From: Lolliginicoccus lacisalsi
GTDB taxonomy: Bacteria; Actinomycetota; Actinomycetes; Mycobacteriales; Mycobacteriaceae
NCBI RefSeq assembly: GCF_014841105.1
Contig: NZ_JACYWE010000003.1
Span: forward strand, 364,523-428,522
DNA: 64,000 nucleotides
Direction of reading: 5' to 3'
In this document: piece by piece, positions 47,283 to 59,015 of the stretch
Numbering within the stretch: the first letter of the stretch is position 1
Layout: every line of letters begins with the position of its first letter
Position numbers and translations under genes: made by a program
Notes under the pieces: generated by a model
The model's database searches: none
What the model was told of the DNA's origin: nothing
The model's input: the letters and a program-made list of their open reading frames with translations, nothing else

Positions 47283-49577
47283 CTACCGCACCGACGCCGC
47301 CTGGTCCATGCCAGCGGGGAGGGCGGCGTGATGAATGATCGCGAGGCGTTGCGTGGCACGGGATATGGCCACGTACAGGTCGCTCATCCCGCGGGTTGAT
47401 TGCGCGGCGATCGCGCCCGGCTCGACTATCAGCACCGAATCGAACTCCAGGCCCTTGGCCTCGCGCACGGACAGCACGGATACCTCCGTGTTGGCATCGT
47501 CATGGGCCGAGGCGTCGCGCACCTGCTCGACAAGGTCTTCCGGAGCGAGGATCACAGCGGTCCCCGGCTCGTCGCGCCACTTTGCCAGGTTCTGCCACGC
47601 AGCGGCCGCGAGCTCCTCGGCGCCAACGTGCTCGATCACTGGTGCGTGGCCTGAATGCCGGATCGAGCGTGGCGCGTCAATGCCGGGGGCGAACTGGGCG
47701 AGCACACCGCTGGCGACGTCCATGATCTCTGCTGGGGTGCGGTAGTTGACGCTGAGGCCCTGCAGGCGCCAGCGTTGCGCCACATACGGCTCTAGAGCAT
47801 CGTTCCAGGATCCCGCTGATGCGGGGCTGCCAGTTTGGGCCGGATCACCCACGATGGTCATCCACCTGTTCGGGGTCCGTCGCATCACCATGCGCCAGGC
47901 CATGGGGGACAGCTCCTGGGCCTCGTCGATGATGGTGTGGCCGTAAGTCCATTGGCGGTCCGCGGCTGCCCGCTCGGCGGTGGTGCGGTACTGGCGGTGC
48001 TGCTGCCGCTCGGCGAGGGTCTCGGCGTCGATGAGGTCATACGCCATCAGGATCTCGGGGTCGAGATCATCCTCGAGGTCCTGGGGCGCGGACCCCGTGA
48101 GGATGTCCAGGGCGTCCTGGGCCTCGGCGATGCGGGCGCGCCACTGCGCGCGCGCTGCCTCATCGTCGTCGTCATTGTCGATGCCGATCAGCTCGGCGAG
48201 CTCGTCGAGGAGTGGCGCATCGGTGTCGGAGAACAGTGCGCTCCGCGCCCGGAGGATGCGCTTCTGCTCGTCCGCCGCGAGCAGCTCGCCGCTCGCGGTC
48301 CGGAGCCGGTCAGGATCGCTGAGCAGTTCCATCAGCACTTGCTGGGGAGTGAGCATCGGCCACAGCGAATCCAGCACGCCACGCACCGCGGGGTCAGCCC
48401 GCAGCTCGTCGCGGATATCAGCGAGATCGTCCCGGTCGAGCAGGTCGTGGCCGCCATCGATGCCTGCGCTGATCGCTTTGCGGTACTGGCTGGCGAGCAG
48501 GTCGACGGCAGTGCTGACGAAGATTTCCCGGGCCTTGTTGTGCGCGCGGCGGGAGGAGCGCGCGCGTCCACGGGCCCGGGTCGCGAGCGCCTTGTCCACA
48601 CGCAGCGTGTAGGTATCGAACGGCACCTCGATCGGGGCGCTGGGAACGGTCTGCCAGTCGCGCACCGCGGTCTTGAGGATATCGACCATGCGCATCGATC
48701 CCTTGATGGCGGCCACGTCATCGGTGTCATGGGTGCGCGCGGTGACGCCAGGGTAGAGGTCCCCGACGGTGGACAGGACGACGCCGGTCTCGCCAAGCGA
48801 TGGGAGCACTTGACTGATGTAGTCAAGGAAGGTCGAGTTGGGGCCGATGATCAGCACCCCGGACCGCTCGAGCTGCTCGCGGAATGTGTAGAGCAGGTAC
48901 GCGACGCGGTGCAGGGCCACGGCGGTCTTCCCGGTCCCTGGCCCGCCCTCCACGACGAGGACTCCGCGATGGTGCGAGCGGATGATGACGTCCTGCTCGC
49001 GCTGGATGGTCGAGACGATGTCGGTCATGTGGCCGGTGCGGGCAGCGCTGATCGCGGCGAGCAGCGCGCTCTCCCCGGCGACTCCTTCGCTCACGGTCTC
49101 GGCGCTGCCGTCGGCGCTCCCGGTGAGGGCGTCCGCGGCATCGGGGTCGAGGATCTCATCGTGCAGCGCGGTGATCTCCCGGCCGCGCGTGCGGATATGC
49201 CGACGACGTGCCACTCCGTCCGGCGAGGCCGGGGTCGCGAGATAGAACGCGCGGGCGAGCGGGGCGCGCCAGTCGAGCAGGAGCGGCTCGCTATCGACCT
49301 CGTCGTCCCACATGCCGATACGGCCGATGTAGCGGACGGACTCGTCGACGTCGTCGATGCGGCCGAAGCACAGCCCGTTCTCCGCAGCGGTGTACTTGGC
49401 TAGCTTGTCGGTGTAGAGGGCGTTGTAGGACTCGCGTTCCGAGAGCTCCTGGGGGTTCTCCTCGCGCATGCGCAGGACGTCGCGGATGCGTGTTCGCGTC
49501 TGCTCGCGCAGCGCGTCGAGCCGCCCGTACAGCATTGAGACATACGCTTGCTCACGGTCGATCTCGCGTTGCTCCAC
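47283..49577 (-). CDS. helR: HelD/HelR-like RNA-polymerase-associated UvrD-family helicase
   Basis: A 764-residue SF1A ATPase. The N-terminus REIDREQAYVSMLYGRLDALREQTRTRIRDVLRMREE is a long helix or coiled coil, as in HelD. Walker A is VVEGGPGTGKTAVALHRVAYLLY (about 213-235), motif II is TIIDEAQELSPMAW, and late motifs are SVREAKGLEFDSVLIVEP and YVAISRATQRLAII. An acidic loop, IGIDNDDDDEAARAQ (about 480-494), resembles the primary-channel loop by which HelD/HelR enters RNA polymerase. In other actinobacteria HelR displaces rifamycins and recycles RNAP; that role here is inferred. GTG start with GGAG upstream. Confidence 0.8.
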   Translation of the reverse strand: MEQREIDREQAYVSMLYGRLDALREQTRTRIRDVLRMREENPQELSERESYNALYTDKLAKYTAAENGLCFGRIDDVDESVRYIGRIGMWDDEVDSEPLLLDWRAPLARAFYLATPASPDGVARRRHIRTRGREITALHDEILDPDAADALTGSADGSAETVSEGVAGESALLAAISAARTGHMTDIVSTIQREQDVIIRSHHRGVLVVEGGPGTGKTAVALHRVAYLLYTFREQLERSGVLIIGPNSTFLDYISQVLPSLGETGVVLSTVGDLYPGVTARTHDTDDVAAIKGSMRMVDILKTAVRDWQTVPSAPIEVPFDTYTLRVDKALATRARGRARSSRRAHNKAREIFVSTAVDLLASQYRKAISAGIDGGHDLLDRDDLADIRDELRADPAVRGVLDSLWPMLTPQQVLMELLSDPDRLRTASGELLAADEQKRILRARSALFSDTDAPLLDELAELIGIDNDDDDEAARAQWRARIAEAQDALDILTGSAPQDLEDDLDPEILMAYDLIDAETLAERQQHRQYRTTAERAAADRQWTYGHTIIDEAQELSPMAWRMVMRRTPNRWMTIVGDPAQTGSPASAGSWNDALEPYVAQRWRLQGLSVNYRTPAEIMDVASGVLAQFAPGIDAPRSIRHSGHAPVIEHVGAEELAAAAWQNLAKWRDEPGTAVILAPEDLVEQVRDASAHDDANTEVSVLSVREAKGLEFDSVLIVEPGAIAAQSTRGMSDLYVAISRATQRLAIIHHAALPAGMDQAASVR

Positions 49578-49606
49578 CCAGACTCCTTCGACTCCACCAC
49601 CAGGGC

Positions 49607-49648
49607 GTGGGCCGGCGCTTCCCCTCTCGGGAGAGCGCTCGGGCCCAC
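49607..49648 (-). promoter_or_regulatory. Nested hairpin in the presumed 5' leader of the helicase gene
   Basis: Outer arms GTGGGCC (49607-49613) and GGGCCCAC (49641-49648) enclose inner arms GCGCT (49615-49619) and AGCGC (49634-49638) and a TCCC/GGGA pair. Just upstream on the minus strand is TAGGGT (49650-49655), a possible -10. If transcription starts there the hairpin forms at or near the RNA 5' end, 30 bases before the GTG. It might be an attenuator or mRNA stabiliser. Confidence 0.45.
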
Positions 49649-49701
49649 CACCCTAATGCAGCATCAACGCGGAGTCGAAGAACCTTGTTCCCGTGCCGTC
49701 C

Positions 49702-50541
49702 TTAGCGGTGGCGCAGCCGCGAACGGACCTCGGAGGTGCCCTCGCGAGCTGCTTCCGCGGCCTGGTGCGCGGCCTCGGCGCCACGGTCCGCGGCACGGTG
49801 GTAGAGCATGCCACCGCGGTCGGCAGCCTTGTGGTAGAGCTCGCCGCCACGGTCGGCCGCGACCTCATAGAGCTCCGGGGCCCGCTCGGCGGCCGTTCCG
49901 TACCAGCGCGAGGTAGCTTCGGCCGCGTCCTCCACTACGTCCTTGGTGCGGTCGGCGAGGGTTGACCAGCCGTCAGCGGTGCGCTCCGCCACGGTGGACC
50001 AGCCCTCGGAGAGCTTGTCCTTGGTGGTCGATCCGGAGGACGAGGCTACCGACCCGATCACGGGCACCGCCGCGGAGATGGTGCCGGAGGCTCGCGTCGC
50101 GTAGCGCCGCGCCCACCATCCCACCGAGGGGCGGCCCTCGGTGTCGGCCGCGGCGATCAGCAGGCCACCGAGCAGGCCGACGTTCTTGAGGAAGTGCTGG
50201 CGCTGGTTGGCGCGAGCCGCCGCATCGGTCTCGGCCCAGAACGGGTGCTGGACCACGGTGGTGGGGATGAGGCTGGTGGCCAGCACGCCCGATGCGAGGC
50301 GTGGCGCGCGGCCCCAGGCGAGGAGTCCCGCGGCACCGATCTGCGCGACGGCGTTGATCCGGGCGAGGGTGACGGGGTCCTGGGGGAGCTTGCTGGACAC
50401 GTCGGGTGGCAGGGTGCCGTGCGCGTAGTCGATGAACGGTGCTGCCCGGTCCGCTACCTCGTTGGGCTGGCGCAGCGTGCTGATGCCGTTTGCGATGAAC
50501 ACGCCGGCGATCATGGGGCGCGCGATTCTCCGAAGGATCAT
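49702..50541 (-). CDS. DoxX-family membrane protein with C-terminal 11-residue repeats
   Basis: A 279-residue protein. Residues 1-130 form a DoxX-like four-helix membrane domain: IARPMIAGVFIANGISTLRQP, VTLARINAVAQIGAAGLLAWGRAPRLASGVLATSLIPTTVVQHPFW, FLKNVGLLGGLLIAAADTEGRPS. After a linker, residues about 177-275 are nine consecutive 11-residue units, for example LSEGWSTVAER, TADGWSTLADR, APELYEVAADR, GGELYHKAADR and GGMLYHRAADR, predicted to form an amphipathic helix like LEA or apolipoprotein hendecads. AAAGG ribosome-binding site. Possible membrane-surface or stress role; unproven. Confidence 0.85.
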   Translation of the reverse strand: MILRRIARPMIAGVFIANGISTLRQPNEVADRAAPFIDYAHGTLPPDVSSKLPQDPVTLARINAVAQIGAAGLLAWGRAPRLASGVLATSLIPTTVVQHPFWAETDAAARANQRQHFLKNVGLLGGLLIAAADTEGRPSVGWWARRYATRASGTISAAVPVIGSVASSSGSTTKDKLSEGWSTVAERTADGWSTLADRTKDVVEDAAEATSRWYGTAAERAPELYEVAADRGGELYHKAADRGGMLYHRAADRGAEAAHQAAEAAREGTSEVRSRLRHR

Positions 50542-50718
50542 GACTGGCCTTTCGCTGGGGGGTTCCGCTCACCAAGCTACCCAGATTCGCTGCTCCTGAA
50601 CGTCTATCGGTCGAATCGCGGAGAATGTCGCATCCGGCGCGCTAGGGCTGGCCGCGCGCGGGCCCCGCAGCGGCGGGCCTGCAGCAAACGTGGGCATGCC
50701 CTGGGGCGGTCGCTAGAC

Positions 50719-51411
50719 CTACCAACCGCGGGCTCGCCACTCGCCGAAATGGGGACGCTCGGTGCCGAGCATGGTGTCCTTGCCGTGCCCTGGATAGACC
50801 TTCGTATCGTCGGGGAACTGCCCAAAGACCTTGTTCTCCAGGTCGTTCATCAAGGATGAGAACTGATCCGGCGTGGTTGTCTTTCCCGGGCCGCCCGGGA
50901 AGAGGTTGTCGGCCGAGAAGAGGTGGGTCGTGCCTCCATCGACGAGAGCGAGCGCGATCGATCCCGGGGTGTGCCCACGCAGGTGGATCACCTGCAGGGC
51001 GAGATCCCCGACCGCGATGGTGTCGCCATCAGCGAGGAGGCGATCGGGTTGCACCGGCAGGGGATCGGCGTCGATGGAGTGGGCGGCGGTGGGCGCGCCG
51101 GTCGCCGCAGCGACGTCGGCGAGGGCCTGCCAGTGATCCTGGTGGCGGTGCGTAGTGATGATGAGCGCGAGATGCTGGCACGCTTGCTCGGCAAGGGAGG
51201 CGATGCGGGAGGCCTCGTTGGCCGCATCGATCAGCAGTCCTTCGCCGGTGCGCTCGCACACCACGAGGTAGGTGTTGTTGTCCATCGGCCCGACGGCGAG
51301 CTTGTAGATCGACGCCGTGGGGCTGCGCTGGAGCTGGGCGGGCCCGCCCACGGTGGTGGCGCCCGTGTAGTGGTTGTCGATCGGGACGGGGATGCCTGCT
51401 TCGTCTGCCAT
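50719..51411 (-). CDS. MBL-fold metallo-hydrolase (glyoxalase II-like)
   Basis: A 230-residue metallo-beta-lactamase-fold protein with all metal motifs: [14 protein letters not shown] (HxHxDH, about residues 86-92), [14 protein letters not shown] (about 145), [15 protein letters not shown] (Asp near 165) and [15 protein letters not shown] (His near 210). It most resembles hydroxyacylglutathione-hydrolase-like proteins that lie divergently upstream of uvrA in mycobacteria (Rv1637c). Substrate not known; a thioester or similar is likely. TAGCGT (51418-51423, minus strand) ends 6 bases before the ATG. Confidence 0.88.
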   Translation of the reverse strand: MADEAGIPVPIDNHYTGATTVGGPAQLQRSPTASIYKLAVGPMDNNTYLVVCERTGEGLLIDAANEASRIASLAEQACQHLALIITTHRHQDHWQALADVAAATGAPTAAHSIDADPLPVQPDRLLADGDTIAVGDLALQVIHLRGHTPGSIALALVDGGTTHLFSADNLFPGGPGKTTTPDQFSSLMNDLENKVFGQFPDDTKVYPGHGKDTMLGTERPHFGEWRARGW

Positions 51412-51554
51412 GGCCCCACGCTAGCGCTTGGCGATCGGGCGGTCACGGAGAGCTCCCTACCAGCGGAAACGGCGAAGTGTCAGGGATGGGTCGTAGCATG
51501 TTCCCTGCACAGTGGCCGTCGGGCGGCCGGGCCGGGGCTCATGAAGGGATGAAC

Positions 51555-54430
<2,876 letters not shown>

Positions 54431-54437
<7 letters not shown>

Positions 54438-54463
54438 GGTAGCCGCAGCGGCTACCTCAGGCT
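54431..54463 (+). terminator. Terminator overlapping the uvrA stop codon
   Basis: AGCCTGAGGTAGCC (54431-54444) and GGCTACCTCAGGCT (54450-54463) form a perfect 14-bp stem with a 5-base loop. The uvrA TGA (54435-54437) lies inside the left arm. Confidence 0.8.
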
Positions 54464-54804
54464 CGGCGCGCGGGCGTGCGGACGGCCGGGCGGGCGCGGT
54501 TCGTCGCGCTGACGCGGCTGGCTGGCGGTCCCCCCGCTGCCCAGTGGAAACTTTTCACCACTGAGGCGGGAAAAGTTTCCACTGGTGGCGCGGGCTGGAG
54601 GATGCCGCGGCGGGAACCGTGCTCATTCGCGAGCGCGCCGGGGACGTGCATCTCGGCCGCGACCAATGACCGAGAGTGGCTACCGCATGACCCCCGCCGC
54701 CTCCGTTGAGTCCGCGGCAGGCCCCGCGCCCGAGCAGCTAGCCCCGCGCGGCAGGCCTCGCGCCCGCGCGACGGAGCCTAGCGCCCGCCTCAGCGGCAGC
54801 GCCC
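54464..54804. other. Intergenic region between uvrA and the DUF1844 gene, with palindrome A2 and an imperfect duplication
   Basis: Apart from palindrome A2 this stretch has a 20-bp sequence present at 54713-54732 and again at 54747-54766 (one mismatch, offset 34 bases). Short plus-strand reading frames are GC-rich noise without ribosome-binding sites. Mycobacteria, as I recall, carry lysX near here; no such gene is present. No coding sequence seen. Confidence 0.6.
54541..54585. repeat. Palindromic element A2 (14-N13-14 core, 16-bp perfect stem)
   Basis: Arms 54541-54556 and 54570-54585 pair perfectly over 16 bp. The core 14-mers AGTGGAAACTTTTC and GAAAAGTTTCCACT and the 13-base spacing are identical to A1 at 20156. 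The spacers differ but both end in GGCGG. It lies between the convergent uvrA and DUF1844 genes. Confidence 0.9.
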
Positions 54805-55185
54805 CTAGTGGACGGGGCCGGTGTACTTCTCGCCGGGCCCCTGCCCGGGCGGGTCGGGGTAGGCGGAGGCCTCGCGGAACGCCCGCTGCAGCGCTTGCAG
54901 CCCATCGCGGAGCGGCCCGGCGTGCGGGCCGAGGTACTCCGCGGAGGAGGTGATGAGCCCAGCGAGGGCAGTGATGATGCGCCGCGCCTCGTCGAGGTCG
55001 AAGTACTCGCTCTCGGCGGGGGCCTCCTCGGAGAGGCCGAGCTTCTCCGCCGCGGAGCTCATGAGCATGACCGCCGCGCGGGAGATCACCTCGATGGCGG
55101 GGAGCGCGGCGAGCTCGCGCACGGGCAGCTCGGCCTGCGGGGGAGTCGTCGTGTCCTCTGCCATCCGGTAGGAATCATCTGTCAT
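54805..55185 (-). CDS. DUF1844 protein
   Basis: A 126-residue acidic cytoplasmic protein. The DUF1844 core VRELAALPAIEVISRAAVMLMSSAAEKLGLSEE (about 26-58) and EARRIITALAGLITSSAEYLGPHAGPLRDGLQALQRAFREAS (about 70-112) are predicted helices; the C-terminus ends GEKYTGPVH. It sits divergently upstream of infC, as its homologue does in mycobacteria and related genera. Function unknown. The ATG at 55185 is chosen because upstream in-frame sequence is the infC leader in antisense; CATCGT ends 7 bases before it. Confidence 0.85.
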   Translation of the reverse strand: MTDDSYRMAEDTTTPPQAELPVRELAALPAIEVISRAAVMLMSSAAEKLGLSEEAPAESEYFDLDEARRIITALAGLITSSAEYLGPHAGPLRDGLQALQRAFREASAYPDPPGQGPGEKYTGPVH

Positions 55186-55191
55186 GCCTGG

Positions 55192-55488
55192 TACGATGTC
55201 ACATGCGACCGCCCTTGAGCAGATCGGGGGCATCAAGTGGAGCCCAAGCTCCCACCGCTGCACCACTTTTGCTTGAACGGTGTCCAGTGGTCCGGTCCCG
55301 CGAGGCCAAGTCCTGGAGGGCATGGCTAGCGCAGGCAGTGCCCCTATGGGTGTTGCTGGTGCGAGCGGGCCGGTCGGCAATTGGGCCCCTGGCATTGATC
55401 CACATCCTGATGGATCCGAGCTAGGGGCATTCTTGTTGGGGCACTGGGTTCGCTGTCGCGCCGCAGCAGTTTCGACCTAGGAGGCCCC
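55192..55488 (+). promoter_or_regulatory. Promoter and long leader of the infC-rpmI-rplT operon
   Basis: TACGAT (55192-55197) is a good -10 and would give a leader of about 285 bases. No gene is visible in it. Several complementary stretches (for example GGGGCATC/CCAAGC-rich parts near 55227-55250 and CCCCTAT...GGGG around 55340-55440) suggest structure, and such leaders are often r-protein-autoregulated (L20-type) in other bacteria. The leader ends in AGGAGG (55479-55484), 4 bases before the infC AUC start. Confidence 0.45.
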
Positions 55489-56094
<606 letters not shown>

Positions 56095-56240
56095 TCCAGG
56101 ATCCATCACTGCCTGGCGGCATGGCCGGGCAGGGTGATCGGCGTGCACGCTGCCTTACCACGCCGTTCAGCAAGGACGTGCAGTGCGCTGTCGCGCGAGC
56201 GGCGAGCACTGCGAACACTCGACAGAACTGAGGACATCCA

Positions 56241-56435
56241 ATGCCGAAGAACAAGACCCACAGCGGCGCATCCAAGCGCTTCAAGGTGACCGGCCGTGGC
56301 AAGCTGCTCCGCGAGCAGGCCAACCGTCGCCACCTCTTTGTTCACAAGCCCAGTGACCGCACCCGCCGCCTCGAGGGCGTCACCGAGGTCGCCAAGAGCG
56401 ACCAGAAGCGCGTCAAGCGCATGCTCGGCCTCTGA
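56241..56435 (+). CDS. rpmI: 50S ribosomal protein L35
   Basis: A 64-residue basic protein, [63 protein letters not shown], that matches L35 from end to end. It follows infC by 146 bases and precedes rplT by 64, the standard order. GAGGACATCC before the ATG gives a ribosome-binding site. Confidence 0.97.
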   Translation: MPKNKTHSGASKRFKVTGRGKLLREQANRRHLFVHKPSDRTRRLEGVTEVAKSDQKRVKRMLGL

Positions 56436-56499
56436 CCCGAGCGCCAGACAGCCAGACCAGCCGGGTCGATGACCCCCGAAAAGTGACAGGACTACAACA

Positions 56500-56889
56500 G
56501 TGGCACGCGTGAAAAGAGCGGTAAACGCTCACAAGAAGCGTCGGACAGTTCTCGAGAGCACCAAGGGCTACCGCGGACAGCGCTCGCGCCTGTACCGCAA
56601 GGCCAAGGAGCAGATGCTCCACTCGATGAACTACTCCTACCGGGACCGCCGTGCCCGCAAGGGTGACTTCCGCAAGCTGTGGATCACCCGCATCAACGCG
56701 GCCGCCCGGTCCAACGACATCACCTACAACCGGTTCATCCAGGGCCTCAAGGCCGCCGGTATCGAGGTGGACCGCAAGAACCTCGCCGAGATCGCCGTCT
56801 CCGATCCCGAGGCCTTCACCGCCCTCGTGGCAGCCGCGAAGGCAGCGCTCCCGGCTGACGTGAACGCACCGTCCGAGGACGCGGCCTGA
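56500..56889 (+). CDS. rplT: 50S ribosomal protein L20
   Basis: A 129-residue protein, [109 protein letters not shown], typical L20, an early assembly protein of the 50S subunit. GTG start at 56500. Elsewhere L20 represses the operon. Its TGA is embedded in CTGA, which may be the start of the next gene. Confidence 0.97.
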   Translation: MARVKRAVNAHKKRRTVLESTKGYRGQRSRLYRKAKEQMLHSMNYSYRDRRARKGDFRKLWITRINAAARSNDITYNRFIQGLKAAGIEVDRKNLAEIAVSDPEAFTALVAAAKAALPADVNAPSEDAA

Positions 56890-56910
56890 CCAGCACAGGC
56901 GCAGCACACG

Positions 56911-56954
56911 AACGACCCGGGGAATCGATTTCCGATCGCAACCCCCGGGTCGTT
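56911..56954 (+). terminator. Hairpin after rplT
   Basis: AACGACCCGGGG (56911-56922) and CCCCGGGTCGTT (56943-56954) form a perfect 12-bp stem with a 20-base loop, 21 bases after the rplT stop. It would end the infC operon, but it also lies inside the putative CTG-started extension of tsnR, whose residues NPRVVS are encoded by the right arm and look conserved. Confidence 0.6.
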
Positions 56955-56960
56955 TCTGCA

Positions 56961-57734
56961 TTGAAGCTCGTCCGGCCCGCTGAGCGGCGCAAGGCCGGAC
57001 GATTCCTCGCCGAGGGCCCTAACGCCGTTGCCGCGGCGCTCGCGCGCGGCGCGGTGATCGAGCTGTTCGCCACCAGCAAGGCCATCGAGAAGCACGAGGC
57101 GATCATGGGCAACGCCGGGTGCCCGGTGTGGATCGTCTCCGAGCGCATCGCCAAGGGGCTCTCCGAGACCGTGACCCCACAGGGCCTCGTTGCTGTGTGC
57201 GAGGCTCCGGCTGCCCGGCTGGATCACACGCTCGCGAAGGTCCCGCCCGAGGGTTTCGTGGCGGTCCTCGTGGACGTGAACGAGCCTGGCAACGCGGGCA
57301 CGATCATCCGTGTTGCTGATGCGGCCGGCGCCGCGGCGGTCATCATCGCCGGGGAGAGCGTGGACCCGCTCAACGGCAAGGTGATCCGGGCCGCGGCGGG
57401 GAGCAGCTTCCACCTGCCCGTTGTGCGGGCGGCGATCGCGGGAGACGTGGTCGAGGAGCTCCTGCGCGCGCGATTCCGCGTGCTCGCCACCAGCGCGCGC
57501 GGAGAGCTATCGATCTTCGACGTCGGCGAGGTGCTCTCGGGCACGCGGGTGGCATGGCTGTTCGGCAACGAGGCGCACGGCCTGCCCGCGGCGATCGCCG
57601 ATCGCGCCACGCATGCGGTGAGCATTCCCATCCGCGGCGGCGCGGAGAGCCTGAATCTCGCGACGGCGGCGACGCTGTGCCTCTACGAGAGCGCCCGGAG
57701 CCTCCACGGGAGCGCTCGGGCACAGGCGGGCTAG
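56961..57734 (+). CDS. tsnR: SpoU/TrmH-family RNA 2'-O-methyltransferase
   Basis: A SPOUT RNA methyltransferase: substrate-binding N-domain GRFLAEGPNAVAAAL, then the catalytic knot with motif 1 VLVDVNEPGNAGTIIRVADAAGAAAVI (about residues 98-124), motif 2 VAWLFGNEAHGLPAAIADRATHAVSIPI near 196-223 and motif 3 GAESLNLATAATLCLYE. 257 residues from TTG 56961, the first standard start after the in-frame TGA at 56856. The codons before it (SDRNPRVVSALKL) resemble the conserved N-terminus, so translation may begin at CTG 56886, overlapping the rplT stop. Target nucleotide unknown (23S rRNA likely). Confidence 0.88.
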   Translation: MKLVRPAERRKAGRFLAEGPNAVAAALARGAVIELFATSKAIEKHEAIMGNAGCPVWIVSERIAKGLSETVTPQGLVAVCEAPAARLDHTLAKVPPEGFVAVLVDVNEPGNAGTIIRVADAAGAAAVIIAGESVDPLNGKVIRAAAGSSFHLPVVRAAIAGDVVEELLRARFRVLATSARGELSIFDVGEVLSGTRVAWLFGNEAHGLPAAIADRATHAVSIPIRGGAESLNLATAATLCLYESARSLHGSARAQAG

Positions 57735-57828
57735 GTGCGCGGCACGAACGTCGCATAACATCGGCGGGGCACGCTCTCGCGCGGAACGTGCGCACACGGA
57801 ACTTGCCCGAGCGACCGCGCGGGCCTAG

Positions 57829-58956
<1,128 letters not shown>

Positions 58957-59015
58957 CCACCGCTAGTTCATTGCTGTTGATTTCGTGATCACGTGATTCG
59001 AGGGAGCGAGCACCC

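Noticed and set aside
47038-47331. Plus-strand frames rich in Arg, Pro and Ala between usp and the helicase gene
   Set aside because: They are generated by GC-rich repeats and run through palindrome B2; no ribosome-binding site or homology.
49578-49701. Rifamycin-associated element upstream of the HelR-like gene
   Set aside because: The known RAE-type palindrome (GGGGCTTGC... arms) is not present; only the unrelated nested hairpin is seen.
51549-51551. ATG 51549 as the uvrA start
   Set aside because: GAAGGG abuts it with no spacing; GTG 51555 has correct spacing and matches the start of homologues.
54464-54804. Plus-strand small frames between uvrA and the DUF1844 gene
   Set aside because: They run through palindrome A2, have no ribosome-binding site and resemble GC-rich noise.
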